Shown: positions 1-8,970, numbered from the stretch's first letter. The stretch: 64,000 bases of DNA from Mesorhizobium sp. B4-1-4 (GCF_006439395.2 NZ_CP083950.1:5259001-5323000), one strand, 5' to 3'. Translations and numbers: made by a program. Notes: generated by a model not told the origin, from the sequence alone.

Positions 1-47
1 TCACGTTTTGATCTGTGCTATCAGGCCGAATCGGCTATGCTGTCCAC

Positions 48-1319
48 ATGAATGACCTGAGCACCATCCTTTCGGAGCCCGTCGCACGGCTTGGCGCCTC
101 GACAATCACGCTCGGCCACGCGCTGGCCTTCGGCGCGTTGCTGTTTTTCGCCCTGTTCGTGGCGCTCGTCGTCGCGCTGTGGCGGTCGGCCAAGGCGCGC
201 GCGGTCGCCGTCGCGGAAGCCGCCGACCACGCCCGCGACGCCGAGGCGCGCATGGCCGGCATATTGCAGGCCCAGGCCGAAATGCAGGGGCGCATGGGCG
301 CAATCGCCGAAGTGTTCGGCGCGCGCCAGGCGGAGCTGACGCAGTCGATCGGCCAGAGGCTTGACGCCATGACCGGCCGCCTCGGCCAGACCATGACCGA
401 GCAGACCAAATCAACGCATGAGAGCCTGGCGAAGCTGCAGGAACGGCTGGCGGTCATCGACACCGCGCAAGGCAATATCCAGTCGCTCGCCGGCCAGGTC
501 GTGCAGTTGCAGGCCATCCTCTCCAACAAGCAGACGCGCGGCGCCTTCGGCCAGTCACGCATGGAGGCGATCGTCGCCGACGGCCTGCCGCACGGCGCCT
601 ATGAATTCCAGGCGACGCTGTCGAACGGCAGCCGGCCGGACTGCCTGGTGAAGATGCCGAACGGCGCGCCGTCGCTTGCCATCGATGCCAAATTTCCGCT
701 GGAGGCGTGGAATGCCATCCGCGCCGCCGATGGCGCCGATTTGCAGAAGGTCGCGGCGCAGGCCTTCCGCCGCGATATCGAAATCCACGTTCGCGATATT
801 TCGGAAAAATACCTGATCCAGGGCGAGACGCAGGACACAGCTTTCATGTTCGTGCCGTCGGAATCGGTATTCGCCGAGATCCACGAGAATTTCGAGGCGA
901 TCGTCCACAAGGCGCACCGCGCCCGCGTCGTCATCGTTTCGCCGTCCCTGCTGATGCTGTCGATCCAGGTCATCCAGGCGATCCTGAAGGATGCCCGCAT
1001 GCGCGAACAGGCGCATCTGATCCAGGGCGAAGTGATCCGCCTGATGGAGGATGTCGCGCGTGTCGACGAGCGCGTGCGCAAGCTGCAGGTCCATTTCGGC
1101 CAATCCGCCAAGGACATAGACGATATCCTCGTGTCGACCTCGAAAGTGACCAAACGTGGCCAGAAGATCGAGGCGCTGGAGTTCGGCGCGCAGGCCGATG
1201 GCGATGCCGGCCCGGAGACACCGTCACGGGCACCGGCCGCGAAACTCGACCCCGGCCCGCGCGTCGCCGATTCAAAGACCGGACAGCTCAGGCTGCGGGT
1301 CGTCGAAGGCGACGACTAA
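48..1319 (+). CDS. rmuC: RmuC family DNA recombination protein
   Basis: The 423-residue product has the RmuC layout: one N-terminal membrane segment at about residues 20-45, a long Ala/Glu/Gln-rich coiled coil at about 50-165, and the conserved RmuC domain at about 175-370. That domain contains the 'IDAKFPLEAW' stretch, the 'FMFVPSE' strand and the 'SPSLLMLSIQVIQ' segment typical of the family. RmuC proteins limit DNA inversion and rearrangement and are thought to be inner-membrane-anchored nuclease-like proteins; the biochemical role is still unsettled. An in-frame GTG at 15 would add eleven residues, but the ATG at 48 puts the membrane segment at the usual place. The tail after residue 370 is low-complexity. 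No partner gene lies within view upstream. Confidence 0.93.
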   Translation: MNDLSTILSEPVARLGASTITLGHALAFGALLFFALFVALVVALWRSAKARAVAVAEAADHARDAEARMAGILQAQAEMQGRMGAIAEVFGARQAELTQSIGQRLDAMTGRLGQTMTEQTKSTHESLAKLQERLAVIDTAQGNIQSLAGQVVQLQAILSNKQTRGAFGQSRMEAIVADGLPHGAYEFQATLSNGSRPDCLVKMPNGAPSLAIDAKFPLEAWNAIRAADGADLQKVAAQAFRRDIEIHVRDISEKYLIQGETQDTAFMFVPSESVFAEIHENFEAIVHKAHRARVVIVSPSLLMLSIQVIQAILKDARMREQAHLIQGEVIRLMEDVARVDERVRKLQVHFGQSAKDIDDILVSTSKVTKRGQKIEALEFGAQADGDAGPETPSRAPAAKLDPGPRVADSKTGQLRLRVVEGDD

Positions 1320-1438
1320 AAGCAATCCAGGAAAAGTGCGTAGCGGTTTTCCGTCCGGAATTGCGCAAGAACAAAGAGCTAAAGCAATTCCAGGAAAAGT
1401 GCATGGCGGTTGTCCGTCCCGAATTGCGTAAGAACTCG
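1320..1438. repeat. Tandem pair of palindromic intergenic repeats
   Basis: Two copies of a unit of about 60 bases follow each other head to tail right after the rmuC stop codon. Each copy begins near 'GCAATTCCAGGAAAAGTG' and ends near 'CCGGAATTGCG', so the outer arms (GCAATTCC / GGAATTGC) and the inner arms (GGAAAA / TTTTCC) form nested dyads. Related but diverged copies occur at about 9988-10028 and 59946-60010. The unit can fold as a hairpin in RNA from either strand. It lies between the convergent rmuC and methyltransferase genes, where it could serve as a transcript end. Confidence 0.75.
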
Positions 1439-1515
1439 GAGCCAGAGCGGGTCAACGATTGCAGTGAACGCTGAACCGCTCGACGGCTTCATCCCGAAGT
1501 GGCGTACGGATAATT

Positions 1516-2328
1516 CTAAACCACAGCCATGACGATGTGTGCCTGGATTTTGGCGGCGACCTCGCCGCTGCCATGCCTGTCGGCAATCGCGGATGCGGCA
1601 TAATCTGTTGCAGCGTCCAGTTTCCCCGGATCCCTGGCCTCGATTTCGGTGCGAAGAACAGTTCCCTGGCAATAGGCAACAGCCGGAACGCGCGGCGAGG
1701 ATGCGCGGCTTTGTTCGGCTCTCGTCTCGATCACCACTTGGGAGAAACCGGCGTCCTCCAGCTCACTGCGGATCAATGCCTTATCGTGATAGCCGTGTGG
1801 CGTGCGTGCCAGAAAGCGCGGCGGATCGTCCGGAAAAATCCTTGCCAGCGCATTGGTCACATCATCGGCAAACACATTCTCCTCGATGCGATCCCAGACG
1901 TTGAACAGAAAATGTCCACCGGGCTCGAGGACCCGCTTCGCCTCACGATAGGCGGACAGGCGGTTGGGAAAGAACATCGCCCCAAACTGGCAACAAACGA
2001 GATCGAAAGCCGCATTTTCAAACGGCAGCGCCAGCGCATCGGCCTGGCGCCATTGGATACGGCCGTCGGGAGCCTGTCGCGAAGCGGCATAGTCGAGCAT
2101 CGGCTGGTTGAGGTCCGTCACGACATAGCTGGCGCCAGGGGGCAGCTTTGGCGCCAATGCGCGAGTGACGACCCCGGTGCCCGCCGCGACTTCCAAAACG
2201 GCGCTGGGCGACAAGGCCCCCGCTCGTCGTGCAAGATCCGTGGCAAACGGCTCGAAAATCAACGGCACCATGTATCGGTCGTAGTTTTCCGGAATCGAGC
2301 CGGAAAAAACCTTGTCGGCTTCGAGCAT
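1516..2328 (-). CDS. Class I SAM-dependent methyltransferase
   Basis: The 270-residue product is a soluble Rossmann-fold methyltransferase of the ubiE/Methyltransf_11 type. The SAM-binding glycine motif is 'VLEVAAGTGVVTRAL' at about residues 45-60, followed by an acidic strand end ('YVVTDLNQPMLDYA') and 'FDLVCCQFGAMFF', the post-motif III region. Nothing in the sequence identifies the methyl acceptor. I prefer the ATG at 2328 over the in-frame GTG at 2337, because a GGGTGGGT purine-rich stretch sits seven bases upstream of the ATG. The gene converges on rmuC and stands alone. Its upstream neighbour, the GFA-fold gene, runs in the same direction, but about 80 bases separate them. Confidence 0.88.
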   Translation of the reverse strand: MLEADKVFSGSIPENYDRYMVPLIFEPFATDLARRAGALSPSAVLEVAAGTGVVTRALAPKLPPGASYVVTDLNQPMLDYAASRQAPDGRIQWRQADALALPFENAAFDLVCCQFGAMFFPNRLSAYREAKRVLEPGGHFLFNVWDRIEENVFADDVTNALARIFPDDPPRFLARTPHGYHDKALIRSELEDAGFSQVVIETRAEQSRASSPRVPAVAYCQGTVLRTEIEARDPGKLDAATDYAASAIADRHGSGEVAAKIQAHIVMAVV

Positions 2329-2407
2329 GACGATCACCCACCATGTCTATGGCGCACAGCCTAGCACATGCCTGCAGGTCCTTGGATACGATTTTCGAAA
2401 AGAGCGG

Positions 2408-2812
2408 CTACCGCTCTTCCGCGATCGTGGTCACCTTGAATTCCGGCAGCCACCGCAGGGCCGAGCGATGCCATATCTGTTGTGTCGGGACGAGATCCTC
2501 GCGTTGCCGCGCGGTTCCCACTCTAATCCCGTACACCTTCGGACCGTCGCCGACCGACGTCGCGTAAAGATGCGAACCGCAGTCGCCGCAAAACGCCTGG
2601 GCGCGCTTGGCGCCACTTGCTCCGGTCTTGATATAGATTCTTGGCGTGCCCCGAGTGATCCGGTAGTGATCCTCGGGCGCGGGAACGGTGACACGAAAGG
2701 CGGTCCCGGTCAGTTGCTGGCAGTCCGTGCAGTGACAGATCGAGGTCTTCTCCGGGTCGACCTCCGCTTCATAGGTGATGGCGCCGCAATGGCACCCGCC
2801 GTCGATCCTCAT
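2408..2812 (-). CDS. GFA (glutathione-dependent formaldehyde-activating)-fold protein
   Basis: The 134-residue product is a CENP-V/GFA domain protein that binds zinc through paired cysteines. 'GGCHCGAITYEAE' lies at the N-terminus, 'CHCTDCQQLTGTAF' at about 25-40 and 'FCGDCGSHLY' at about 85-95. Family members are homologous to S-(hydroxymethyl)glutathione synthase, but most are functionally unassigned, so I claim the fold and not the reaction. The start at 2812 is chosen because GGAGG lies six bases before 'ATGAGGATC'. The upstream in-frame ATG at 2833 has no ribosome binding site. It is monocistronic as far as can be seen. Confidence 0.87.
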   Translation of the reverse strand: MRIDGGCHCGAITYEAEVDPEKTSICHCTDCQQLTGTAFRVTVPAPEDHYRITRGTPRIYIKTGASGAKRAQAFCGDCGSHLYATSVGDGPKVYGIRVGTARQREDLVPTQQIWHRSALRWLPEFKVTTIAEER

Positions 2813-2991
2813 CGTCGTTCCTCCAAAATTCATCCACTAATCTTAGCGGAGCAAGGCGGCGGGGCAACGGCGGAATGCTGCTGCAAGGTCAATGCATGTC
2901 GCCCAAAAGTGACCTCGGCTTTGGGAGAACGACAGGCATGAAAACAAAGAATCTAAAGCCCGTCGCACGAATCCGTTCCACGCGACGCGCC

Positions 2992-3945
2992 TTAGTCGGA
3001 CGCCGCCTCGATCACCTGGCGCCGCTGCTCCCAAGTGCCGGTGGTCTGCGGTTTGACGAACAACCGCGTGATCTCCGGCATCTCCTTCTTCAGCCGCGCC
3101 TCGATGCGTTCGACACAGGCTTCGATCTCGGGTGCGGTCAGATGGTCCTCGAACTCGATGCTGAGGCCGGCAACGATCTCTTCCGGCCCCATGTGGACGG
3201 TCAGGACGCCGTTCGCCCGTTGCACCGCCTGGTCCTGCTGGACGATCTCCAGCACGCGTCTCTGCACTTCGGGTGAAGCCGGCTCGCCGATGAGCAGCCC
3301 CTTGCTTTCCCGGGCCAGGAAAATCGCCGTCGCGCCGAGGATAAACGCGATGCCGATCGAAGCCGCGCCGTCGAGTTCCGGCATCTCCAGCAGCTCCGCC
3401 GCCAATATGCCGGCAAAGGCGACGGTCAGGCCGAGAAGGGCAGCGCTGTCCTCGAACAGAACGGTATAGACGCTCGGATCCTTGCTCGATTGCGCGGCCT
3501 CCAGCCAGCCTTCTCCGCCCTTCTGCCGGCGGAATTCCCTCAGCGCCACCAGCCAGGAGCTACCCTCGAACAGGAAGGACAGGCCGAGAACGATATAGTT
3601 CACCTTGACGTTGGCGGCAGGCTCGGGCGCCATGATGTGGGTGATGCCCTCGTAGAGCGAAACGCCGGCGCCCAGCGCGAAGACCAGAAGAGCGACGATG
3701 AAGCTCCAGAAATAGAGTTCGCGGCCATGTCCGAGCGGATGCGTGCGGTCGGCCGGGCGCGCGGCACGGTGCATGCCGTAGAGCAGAAGGCTGCCATTGC
3801 CGGTATCGACCAGCGAATGCACGCCTTCCGATAGCATCGCCGAACTGCCGGTGAACAAGGCGGCGCCGAATTTGGTCAGCGCGATGGCCAGATTGCCGGC
3901 GAGCGCTGCATAGATGACCGTTTTTGAGCCGCCGTGCCCGGCCAT
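2992..3945 (-). CDS. Cation diffusion facilitator (CDF) family metal transporter
   Basis: The 317-residue product is a CDF/cation-efflux protein with about five or six membrane segments in residues 10-210 and a cytoplasmic C-terminal domain. The TM2 metal-site motif 'LSEGVHSLVDTGN' and the following 'HPLGHGRELYFWSF' motif are diagnostic. The paired polar residue in TM5 falls in 'DGAASIGIAFIL'. Family members exchange Zn, Fe, Mn, Co or Cd for protons across the inner membrane; the metal cannot be told from sequence. The start at 3945 has GAGGA upstream and gives the usual N-terminus. Longer frames upstream to 4086 lack membrane-protein character. A 9-bp inverted repeat lies 64 bases upstream (4009-4037). 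Confidence 0.9.
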   Translation of the reverse strand: MAGHGGSKTVIYAALAGNLAIALTKFGAALFTGSSAMLSEGVHSLVDTGNGSLLLYGMHRAARPADRTHPLGHGRELYFWSFIVALLVFALGAGVSLYEGITHIMAPEPAANVKVNYIVLGLSFLFEGSSWLVALREFRRQKGGEGWLEAAQSSKDPSVYTVLFEDSAALLGLTVAFAGILAAELLEMPELDGAASIGIAFILGATAIFLARESKGLLIGEPASPEVQRRVLEIVQQDQAVQRANGVLTVHMGPEEIVAGLSIEFEDHLTAPEIEACVERIEARLKKEMPEITRLFVKPQTTGTWEQRRQVIEAASD

Positions 3946-4008
3946 CGTTTCCTCACCGTTGCCGATGCGTGAGCTTAGCCCCCCGTCCGCCCAAGCTCCA
4001 CACCTATC

Positions 4009-4037
4009 CTGAACGCACGAACAGCCAATGCGTTCAG
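4009..4037. promoter_or_regulatory. Perfect 9-bp inverted repeat upstream of the CDF gene
   Basis: CTGAACGCA at 4009-4017 is mirrored by TGCGTTCAG at 4029-4037 across an 11-base spacer. The site lies 64 bases before the CDF start codon and 124 bases before the small basic protein gene on the other strand, so it sits in their shared divergent control region. It could be an operator for a dimeric regulator or a leader hairpin. No run of T follows on either strand, so a classical intrinsic terminator is unlikely. Confidence 0.45.
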
Positions 4038-4160
4038 GTCCCGTCGCGGACCCTCTCAAACCGATTGAGGCATCCGCGGAGCGCAAGGCCGCAAACAGCC
4101 CTCTTGCTTAGAGGCGTTTCTCTTGTTTCACTTCACTTCCCACAATTGGAGGAACGAATC

Positions 4161-4286
4161 ATGGCTAAAGGTGCGATGAAGGCTGGCAAGGAAGCCCGCA
4201 AGCCGAAAAAGGACGCCAAGAAACCCGCAGCCGCTCCGGCCCTCAAGGCGCCGCCGGTCAAGGCGATGCGGATCAAGGAAAAGTAG
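4161..4286 (+). CDS. Small Lys/Ala/Pro-rich basic protein (41 aa)
   Basis: A strong ribosome binding site (TTGGAGGAACG) precedes an ATG that opens a 41-codon frame. The product begins MAKGAMKAGKEARKPKK and continues with DAKKPAAAPALKAPPVKA, ending MRIKEK. It is about one quarter lysine, has almost no acidic residues and no hydrophobic core, so it should be disordered and could bind nucleic acid, like short histone-H1-like tails. I recall similar short basic proteins being common and unnamed in rhizobia. The good Shine-Dalgarno and the codon use support it as a real gene. A 16-bp perfect palindrome follows 16 bases after the stop. Confidence 0.72.
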   Translation: MAKGAMKAGKEARKPKKDAKKPAAAPALKAPPVKAMRIKEK

Positions 4287-4302
4287 TCTCGGCTAACCGG
4301 CG

Positions 4303-4318
4303 CGGCGAGATCTCGCCG
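4303..4318. terminator. Possible hairpin terminator after the small basic gene
   Basis: CGGCGAGATCTCGCCG is a perfect 16-base palindrome directly after the small basic protein gene. It has no following T-run, so it may only stabilise the mRNA 3' end. Confidence 0.35.
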
Positions 4319-4380
4319 GCGGTATTCGACGATGCCGCCGGGCAGGTGTGATCGGGCGTCTGGACAACCCTATGTTTCCG

Positions 4381-4430
4381 GCGTGGGGACGACCCCGCGC
4401 CTTTCCGAAAATTCGGTCGGGACGACCCGC
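4381..4430 (+). promoter_or_regulatory. Guanidine-II (mini-ykkC) riboswitch
   Basis: Two hairpins each close on an ACGA tetraloop, which is the hallmark of the guanidine-II class. The first, 4381-4400, is an 8-bp stem (GCGTGGGG / CCCCGCGC) around ACGA. The second, 4418-4429, is CGGG-ACGA-CCCG, 17 bases further on. The duplicated core 'GGGACGACCC' matches the published mini-ykkC consensus. It sits 66 bases before the sugE start codon. In known cases two guanidinium ions bound by the paired loops free the ribosome binding site, so guanidine should turn the exporter on at the level of translation. Confidence 0.9.
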
Positions 4431-4495
4431 CCACTGTTGATCACGCATCGGCGGATCGGATCTGTTCCGGTCCGGTGCGGGATGGAGCGTCTCCG

Positions 4496-4810
4496 ATGTC
4501 CTGGACTTTTCTGTTTTTCGCCGGCCTGTTCGAAATCGGTTGGGCGATCGGCCTCAAATACACCGACGGCTTCACAAGGCTCGTTCCGACCGTGCTCACG
4601 GTCGCGTCGATGATCGTCAGCCTCACCCTGCTCGGCCTGGCGTTGAAGGCGCTGCCCGTCGGCACCGCCTATGCGGTGTGGACCGGCATCGGCACCGTCG
4701 GCACGGCGCTGCTCGGCATCTGGCTGCTCGGCGAGCCGGCCACCGCGATCCGGCTCGCCTGCATCGCGCTGATCGTCTGCGGCATCATGGGGCTGAAATT
4801 CGCGGCCTGA
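4496..4810 (+). CDS. sugE: Small multidrug resistance (SMR) guanidinium exporter, SugE/Gdx
   Basis: The 104-residue product is a four-helix SMR protein that matches SugE/Gdx almost end to end. It starts MSW, has the membrane-embedded glutamate in '[17 protein letters not shown]' (about residue 13), the '[17 protein letters not shown]' loop at about 58-74, and '[11 protein letters not shown]' at the end. Gdx proteins export guanidinium in exchange for protons. The riboswitch just upstream supports that substrate here rather than generic quaternary ammonium compounds. I chose ATG 4496 by the conserved MSW start. The in-frame GTG at 4475 would add seven atypical residues. 'GGAG' at about 4484 is the likely ribosome binding site. 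Confidence 0.95.
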   Translation: MSWTFLFFAGLFEIGWAIGLKYTDGFTRLVPTVLTVASMIVSLTLLGLALKALPVGTAYAVWTGIGTVGTALLGIWLLGEPATAIRLACIALIVCGIMGLKFAA

Positions 4811-4900
4811 GGGTGTTCCCCCGCCTCAAGGCCTGGCTCGAAAGTGAGCTCGCCTGACGGCGATGCCGGGCATCGTCCAATGACAGGGACCGACTAGCGC

Positions 4901-4923
4901 AAAAAAGGCCGCGCCTTGGCGCG
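4901..4923 (-). terminator. Intrinsic terminator of the DUF6481-like gene
   Basis: Read on the minus strand, a CGCGCC/GGCGCG hairpin (4910-4923) is followed by GGCC and six T residues (complement of AAAAAA at 4901-4906). It lies about 37 bases past the stop codon of the coiled-coil gene, the right place for a Rho-independent terminator. Confidence 0.7.
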
Positions 4924-4959
4924 TCCCTTTGTCCACTGCCTTCGAGGCGAATGCCGCGC

Positions 4960-5394
4960 TTAGCGGCCGGTAAAGCCGGGCGGGGCCCTGCCGTTGCGCG
5001 CCTTGCGCGCCGCGTAACGCGCGTCGCGCTTGGCCTTGCGTTCGGCCTCGTCGGCGAGCAGTCGGGCGATGCGCTCGGTCTCCTCGGCTTCGCGGATCTT
5101 CGCTTCAGCCGCGGCGGCTTCCTCGGCGGCGATGCGCGCCGTTTCGGCGGCGGCCTCGCGTTCAGCCTTCTCGGCCGCTTCGCGCGCCAGCTTTTCCTGC
5201 TTCAACCGGGCCTTCTCGGCCTCGCGTATTTCACGGGCCGCAAGGATCGCCTTGCGTTCGGCCTGTCGCGCCAGCACTGCGGGATCGTCTGCTGCCGGCT
5301 TTGACTTAAAGCGCTCCAGAAGCGCCTTCTTTGCCTCGTTCGCGGCATTGCGCCGCTCGAAAATGTCTTTTTCCCTGTAGATAGCCAAGTCCAC
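4960..5394 (-). CDS. Highly charged coiled-coil protein (DUF6481-like)
   Basis: The 144-residue product begins MDLAIYREKDIFERRNAA and then consists almost entirely of Ala/Glu/Arg/Lys heptad-like repeats ('AREAAEKAEREAAAETARIA') before a short Gly/Pro tail 'NGRAPPGFTGR'. It should form one long alpha-helix or coiled coil. It has no signal peptide or membrane segment. The N-terminal 'IFERR.AA..AK.ALLE.F' pattern is what I associate with the rhizobial DUF6481 family, which has no assigned function. It is monocistronic, with a clear intrinsic terminator downstream. No promoter is obvious in the 275 bases upstream. Confidence 0.75.
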   Translation of the reverse strand: MDLAIYREKDIFERRNAANEAKKALLERFKSKPAADDPAVLARQAERKAILAAREIREAEKARLKQEKLAREAAEKAEREAAAETARIAAEEAAAAEAKIREAEETERIARLLADEAERKAKRDARYAARKARNGRAPPGFTGR

Positions 5395-5669
5395 TTCCCT
5401 GAAGTCAATTCGCGAGGCTTACATACGCGCGAAAACCGAGAGTTCAAGCGCCAAAACGGTATGGCAGCCATGAATTTCTGGGCTGTTGCGCGCGGGAGAC
5501 GCCTTTCCTTCGGAAATCGGCATGCACTGTTCACCGTCCGCCCTCTGGCGACGGGGCTGGCGGATCGCTACCTCTGAAGCGAAACGCAAAGCGGCGCGGC
5601 GGTTCTGTCCCCGCACCGCTTTGCACCCTCGCGAACTCCGAATTCGCCGAAAACCAGGATGACATTGAC

Positions 5670-6731
5670 ATGGAACTCGGTCTCTACACTTTTGCCGACG
5701 TCAGTCCGCAGCCCGGCCCGGGCGCCATCGGACCACATGAGCGCTTGCGCAATCTGATCGAGGAGGTCGAACTGGCCGACCAGGTCGGTCTCGACGTGTT
5801 TGGTCTTGGCGAGCATCACCGGCCTGACTACGCCGCGTCCGCGCCGGTCGTCGCCCTGGCGGCGGCAGCCGAGCACTCCAAACGCATCAAGCTCACCAGC
5901 GCGGTCACGGTGCTGTCTTCCGATGATCCGGTGCGCGTCTTTCAGCAATTTGCCACGCTCGATCTTCTCTCGGGCGGCCGCGCCGAGATCATGGCCGGGC
6001 GCGGTTCCTTCATCGAATCCTTCCCGCTGTTCGGCTACAATCTGGAGGATTATGACGAGCTCTTCGCCGAAAAGCTCGATCTGCTGCTTGCCATCCGCGA
6101 TCAGGTGAAGGTCACCTGGTCCGGCAATCTGCGCGCGCCGATCAACGATCGCGGCGTCTACCCACGGCCCTTTCAGGACAAATTGCCCGTGTGGATCGCC
6201 ATCGGCGGCACGCCGCAGTCCGCCGCCCGCGCGGGCGCGCTCGGCCTGCCCCTGGCGCTCGCCATCATCGGTGGCGAGCCGGCGCGGTTCGCGCCGCTGT
6301 TCGACCTCTACCGTGAGGCTGCCAGGCGTGCCGGCAGTGATCCGGCGGGCCTTGCCACCAGCATCAACGTGCATGGCTTCATCGCGGACACGACCGAGCA
6401 GGCGGCCGATGATTTTTACGGCCCGCAGGCCGAAGTCATGAACCGCATCGGCCGCGAGCGCGGCTGGGGCCCGACATCGCGGGCGCATTTCGACCAGTCG
6501 CGCGGTGCCAACGGCGCGCTCTTCGTCGGCAATCCCGAGCAGGTAGCCGAGAAGATCGTCGCCCAGCACAAGATCTTCAACAATGAGCGCTTCCTGTTGC
6601 AGATGGCTATCGGCACCATGCCGCATGCCAAGATCATGAAGGCGATCGAGCTCTACGGCACCAGGGTGGCGCCAATCGTGCGCAAGGAGACGGCGAAATC
6701 AACGCCGGCGGTGGCGTCGCCCGTCGCCTGA
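5670..6731 (+). CDS. LLM class flavin-dependent oxidoreductase
   Basis: The 353-residue product is a bacterial-luciferase-like TIM-barrel flavin oxidoreductase. Typical blocks are '[11 protein letters not shown]' at the N-terminus, '[17 protein letters not shown]' at about 38-54, '[19 protein letters not shown]' at about 73-91, and '[20 protein letters not shown]' in the second half. These proteins use reduced FMN or F420 supplied by a partner reductase to oxygenate or reduce small molecules; the substrate is not predictable. The ATG at 5670 has AGGA about 12 bases upstream. The 275-base gap before it holds no recognisable gene. The next gene starts about 170 bases downstream. Confidence 0.9.
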   Translation: MELGLYTFADVSPQPGPGAIGPHERLRNLIEEVELADQVGLDVFGLGEHHRPDYAASAPVVALAAAAEHSKRIKLTSAVTVLSSDDPVRVFQQFATLDLLSGGRAEIMAGRGSFIESFPLFGYNLEDYDELFAEKLDLLLAIRDQVKVTWSGNLRAPINDRGVYPRPFQDKLPVWIAIGGTPQSAARAGALGLPLALAIIGGEPARFAPLFDLYREAARRAGSDPAGLATSINVHGFIADTTEQAADDFYGPQAEVMNRIGRERGWGPTSRAHFDQSRGANGALFVGNPEQVAEKIVAQHKIFNNERFLLQMAIGTMPHAKIMKAIELYGTRVAPIVRKETAKSTPAVASPVA

Positions 6732-6899
6732 ATCCGGCAAGTCCCGCCCGGGTGGCGCCTCGCTCCGCTTGGACCCTATGCGGTTGTTGCGCGACGATCT
6801 CGCGGCCTTCCGAAGCCGGCTTATGGAACCTTGCCCGTAACTCCGCGTTTTGGCAGCGCCCGCCATGCGTCCATTGCCGGGTGGCAGGCAAGGGGAAGT

Positions 6900-8069
6900 A
6901 TGAAGACCGAGTCCGCCGCTTCGGGCGCAGGCACAGCCGCATCGGACGATCCGCGCGTCGAGGCCCGCGCCGACACGCATCTGATGCGATTGCTGCTTGT
7001 CGGCATCTTCACGTTCATGACCGTCTATGCGCTCTATTTCGCCCGCGCCTTCTTCATGCCCGTCATTCTGGCCTTCCTGCTGGCGCTGACACTGACGCCG
7101 ATCGTCCGGCTTTTGCGCAAGCACGGCATTCCCGAGGTGGCCTCGGCGACCCTTCTGGTGCTGCTCTCGATCTGCGTCTTCGCCAGCGCCGGTTACCTGC
7201 TCGCCAGCCCGATCATCGACCTTATCAACAACACCTCGTCCATCGGCCAGCAACTCACCGAACGGCTGGCGCAGTTGCGCCGTCCATTCGAAAAAGTCAT
7301 GCAGATCTCGCATCAGATCGAGCAATTGACCGAGACTTCCCAGGAACCCGACATACAGAAGGTCGCGGTCGCCCAGTCCGGCATTCTGTCGTCCGCCGCC
7401 AGCAACATCCTGTCGGCGGGAACCAGCCTCACCATCATCTTCGTGCTGTCGTTGTTCCTGCTCGCCTCGGGGACGATGTTTTACGAGAAGATCATCCAGT
7501 CGTTCGCCAGCCTCACCGAGAAGAAGCGGGCGCTGCGCGTCGTCTATGACGTCGAGCGCGAAATCTCGCACTATCTGCTCACCGTCACCATGATCAACGC
7601 GGGTCTCGGCACCGTCATCGGCCTTGGCCTGTGGGCACTCGGCATGCCCAACCCGCTGGTCTGGGGCGTCGCGGCGGCGCTGCTCAACTTCCTGCCCTAT
7701 GTCGGCGCGCTGCTGACCATCGTGCTGGTCGCGGTGATGGCGCTGATCAGCTTCGACAGCATTTCCTACGCGCTTCTGGCACCGGCCTTCGTGCTGCTCT
7801 GCGACATCGTCGAAGGCCAGTTCGTGACGCCGATGGTGGTCGGTCGGCGCCTGGAGATCAACGCGGTGGCGATCTTCATCGCGATCGCCTTCTGGTCGTG
7901 GCTGTGGGGCTTCGTTGGCGCCCTGATGGCTGTACCGCTGCTGGTGGTCATCAAGGTGTTCTGCGATCATTTCGAGGGGCTCGGTCATGTCGGCAATTTT
8001 CTCGCCGCGCAACAGACCGCCGTGGTGGAGGACGAACCCGTCGAGGAGGACAGCAAGGCCGCCGCATGA
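6900..8069 (+). CDS. AI-2E family (PerM-like) transporter
   Basis: The 389-residue product has the PerM/TqsA/AI-2E exporter profile. A pair of N-terminal helices is followed by a soluble loop of about 100 residues (95-200) predicted helical and polar, then a block of five or six helices with the signature 'NPLVWGVAAALLNFLPYVG' and 'PMVVGRRLEINAVAIFIA'. Family members export autoinducer-2, peptides or ions; the solute is unknown here. The start at 6900 is chosen because AGGGGAAGT precedes it; an upstream in-frame GTG at 6831 would add 23 residues with no membrane character. The C-terminus is acidic. Confidence 0.88.
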   Translation: MKTESAASGAGTAASDDPRVEARADTHLMRLLLVGIFTFMTVYALYFARAFFMPVILAFLLALTLTPIVRLLRKHGIPEVASATLLVLLSICVFASAGYLLASPIIDLINNTSSIGQQLTERLAQLRRPFEKVMQISHQIEQLTETSQEPDIQKVAVAQSGILSSAASNILSAGTSLTIIFVLSLFLLASGTMFYEKIIQSFASLTEKKRALRVVYDVEREISHYLLTVTMINAGLGTVIGLGLWALGMPNPLVWGVAAALLNFLPYVGALLTIVLVAVMALISFDSISYALLAPAFVLLCDIVEGQFVTPMVVGRRLEINAVAIFIAIAFWSWLWGFVGALMAVPLLVVIKVFCDHFEGLGHVGNFLAAQQTAVVEDEPVEEDSKAAA

Positions 8070-8140
8070 GCGGCGCGCCGTGTTTGCGGCATCCTGACTG
8101 AATGCCTATATCCGCTCAGACAATGGCCGGTGCCCTTCCG

Positions 8141-8970
8141 ATGAGTGATGTTCCCTTCGACCTCGACGCCTATTTCGCACGCATCGGCCATGCCGGGTCC
8201 AGGGATGTTTCGCTGGACACGCTGAAGACGCTTCATCTCCTCCACCCGCAGGCAATCCCCTTCGAGAACATCGATCCGTTTCTTGGCCGCCCGGTCCGTC
8301 TGGATCTTGCAGCGCTGCAGGACAAGATCGTCGTTGGCGGGCGCGGCGGCTATTGTTTCGAGCACAATCTCCTCTTCATGCATGCCCTGAAGGCGCTGGG
8401 TTTCGAGGTCGGCGGGCTAGCCGCGCGCGTGCTCTGGGGTCAGGACGAGGACGCCATCACGGCGCGCGGCCATATGCTTTTGCGGGTCCAGCTTGCTGGC
8501 AAGACCTACATCGCCGATGTCGGCTTCGGTGGCCTGACCCTGACGGCCCCCCTGCTGCTGGATCCCGGCACGGAACAGAAAACCCCGCATGAGACGTTCC
8601 GCATCGTCGAAGCGGACGATCATTTCCGATTGCAGGCCGCCATCGGCGGCGACTGGCGCTCGCTCTACCGCTTCGATCTGCAGCCGCAATACGAGGTCGA
8701 CTATTCCGTCACCAATTACTTCCTGTCGACCAATCCGGCATCGCATTTCCTCACCTCCGTCATGGCGGCGCGCGCCGCGCCCGACCGGCGTTTCGCGTTG
8801 CGCGGTGCCAAGCTGTCGATCCATCACATTGACGGCCGCAGCGAGCAGAAGGACGTAGCCACCGCCGCCGAACTCGCCGACACGCTGGAAGACCAGCTCG
8901 GCATCATCATTCCCGACCGCGAGGCCTTCGAGGCCAGGGTGCGTAAGAAGAAGATCGTGGAGATCACTGC

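Noticed and set aside
5419-5616. A 65-residue frame on the minus strand in the gap after the coiled-coil gene
   Set aside because: It has no ribosome binding site and its composition is like out-of-frame GC-rich DNA. I see nothing else in the gap 5395-5669.
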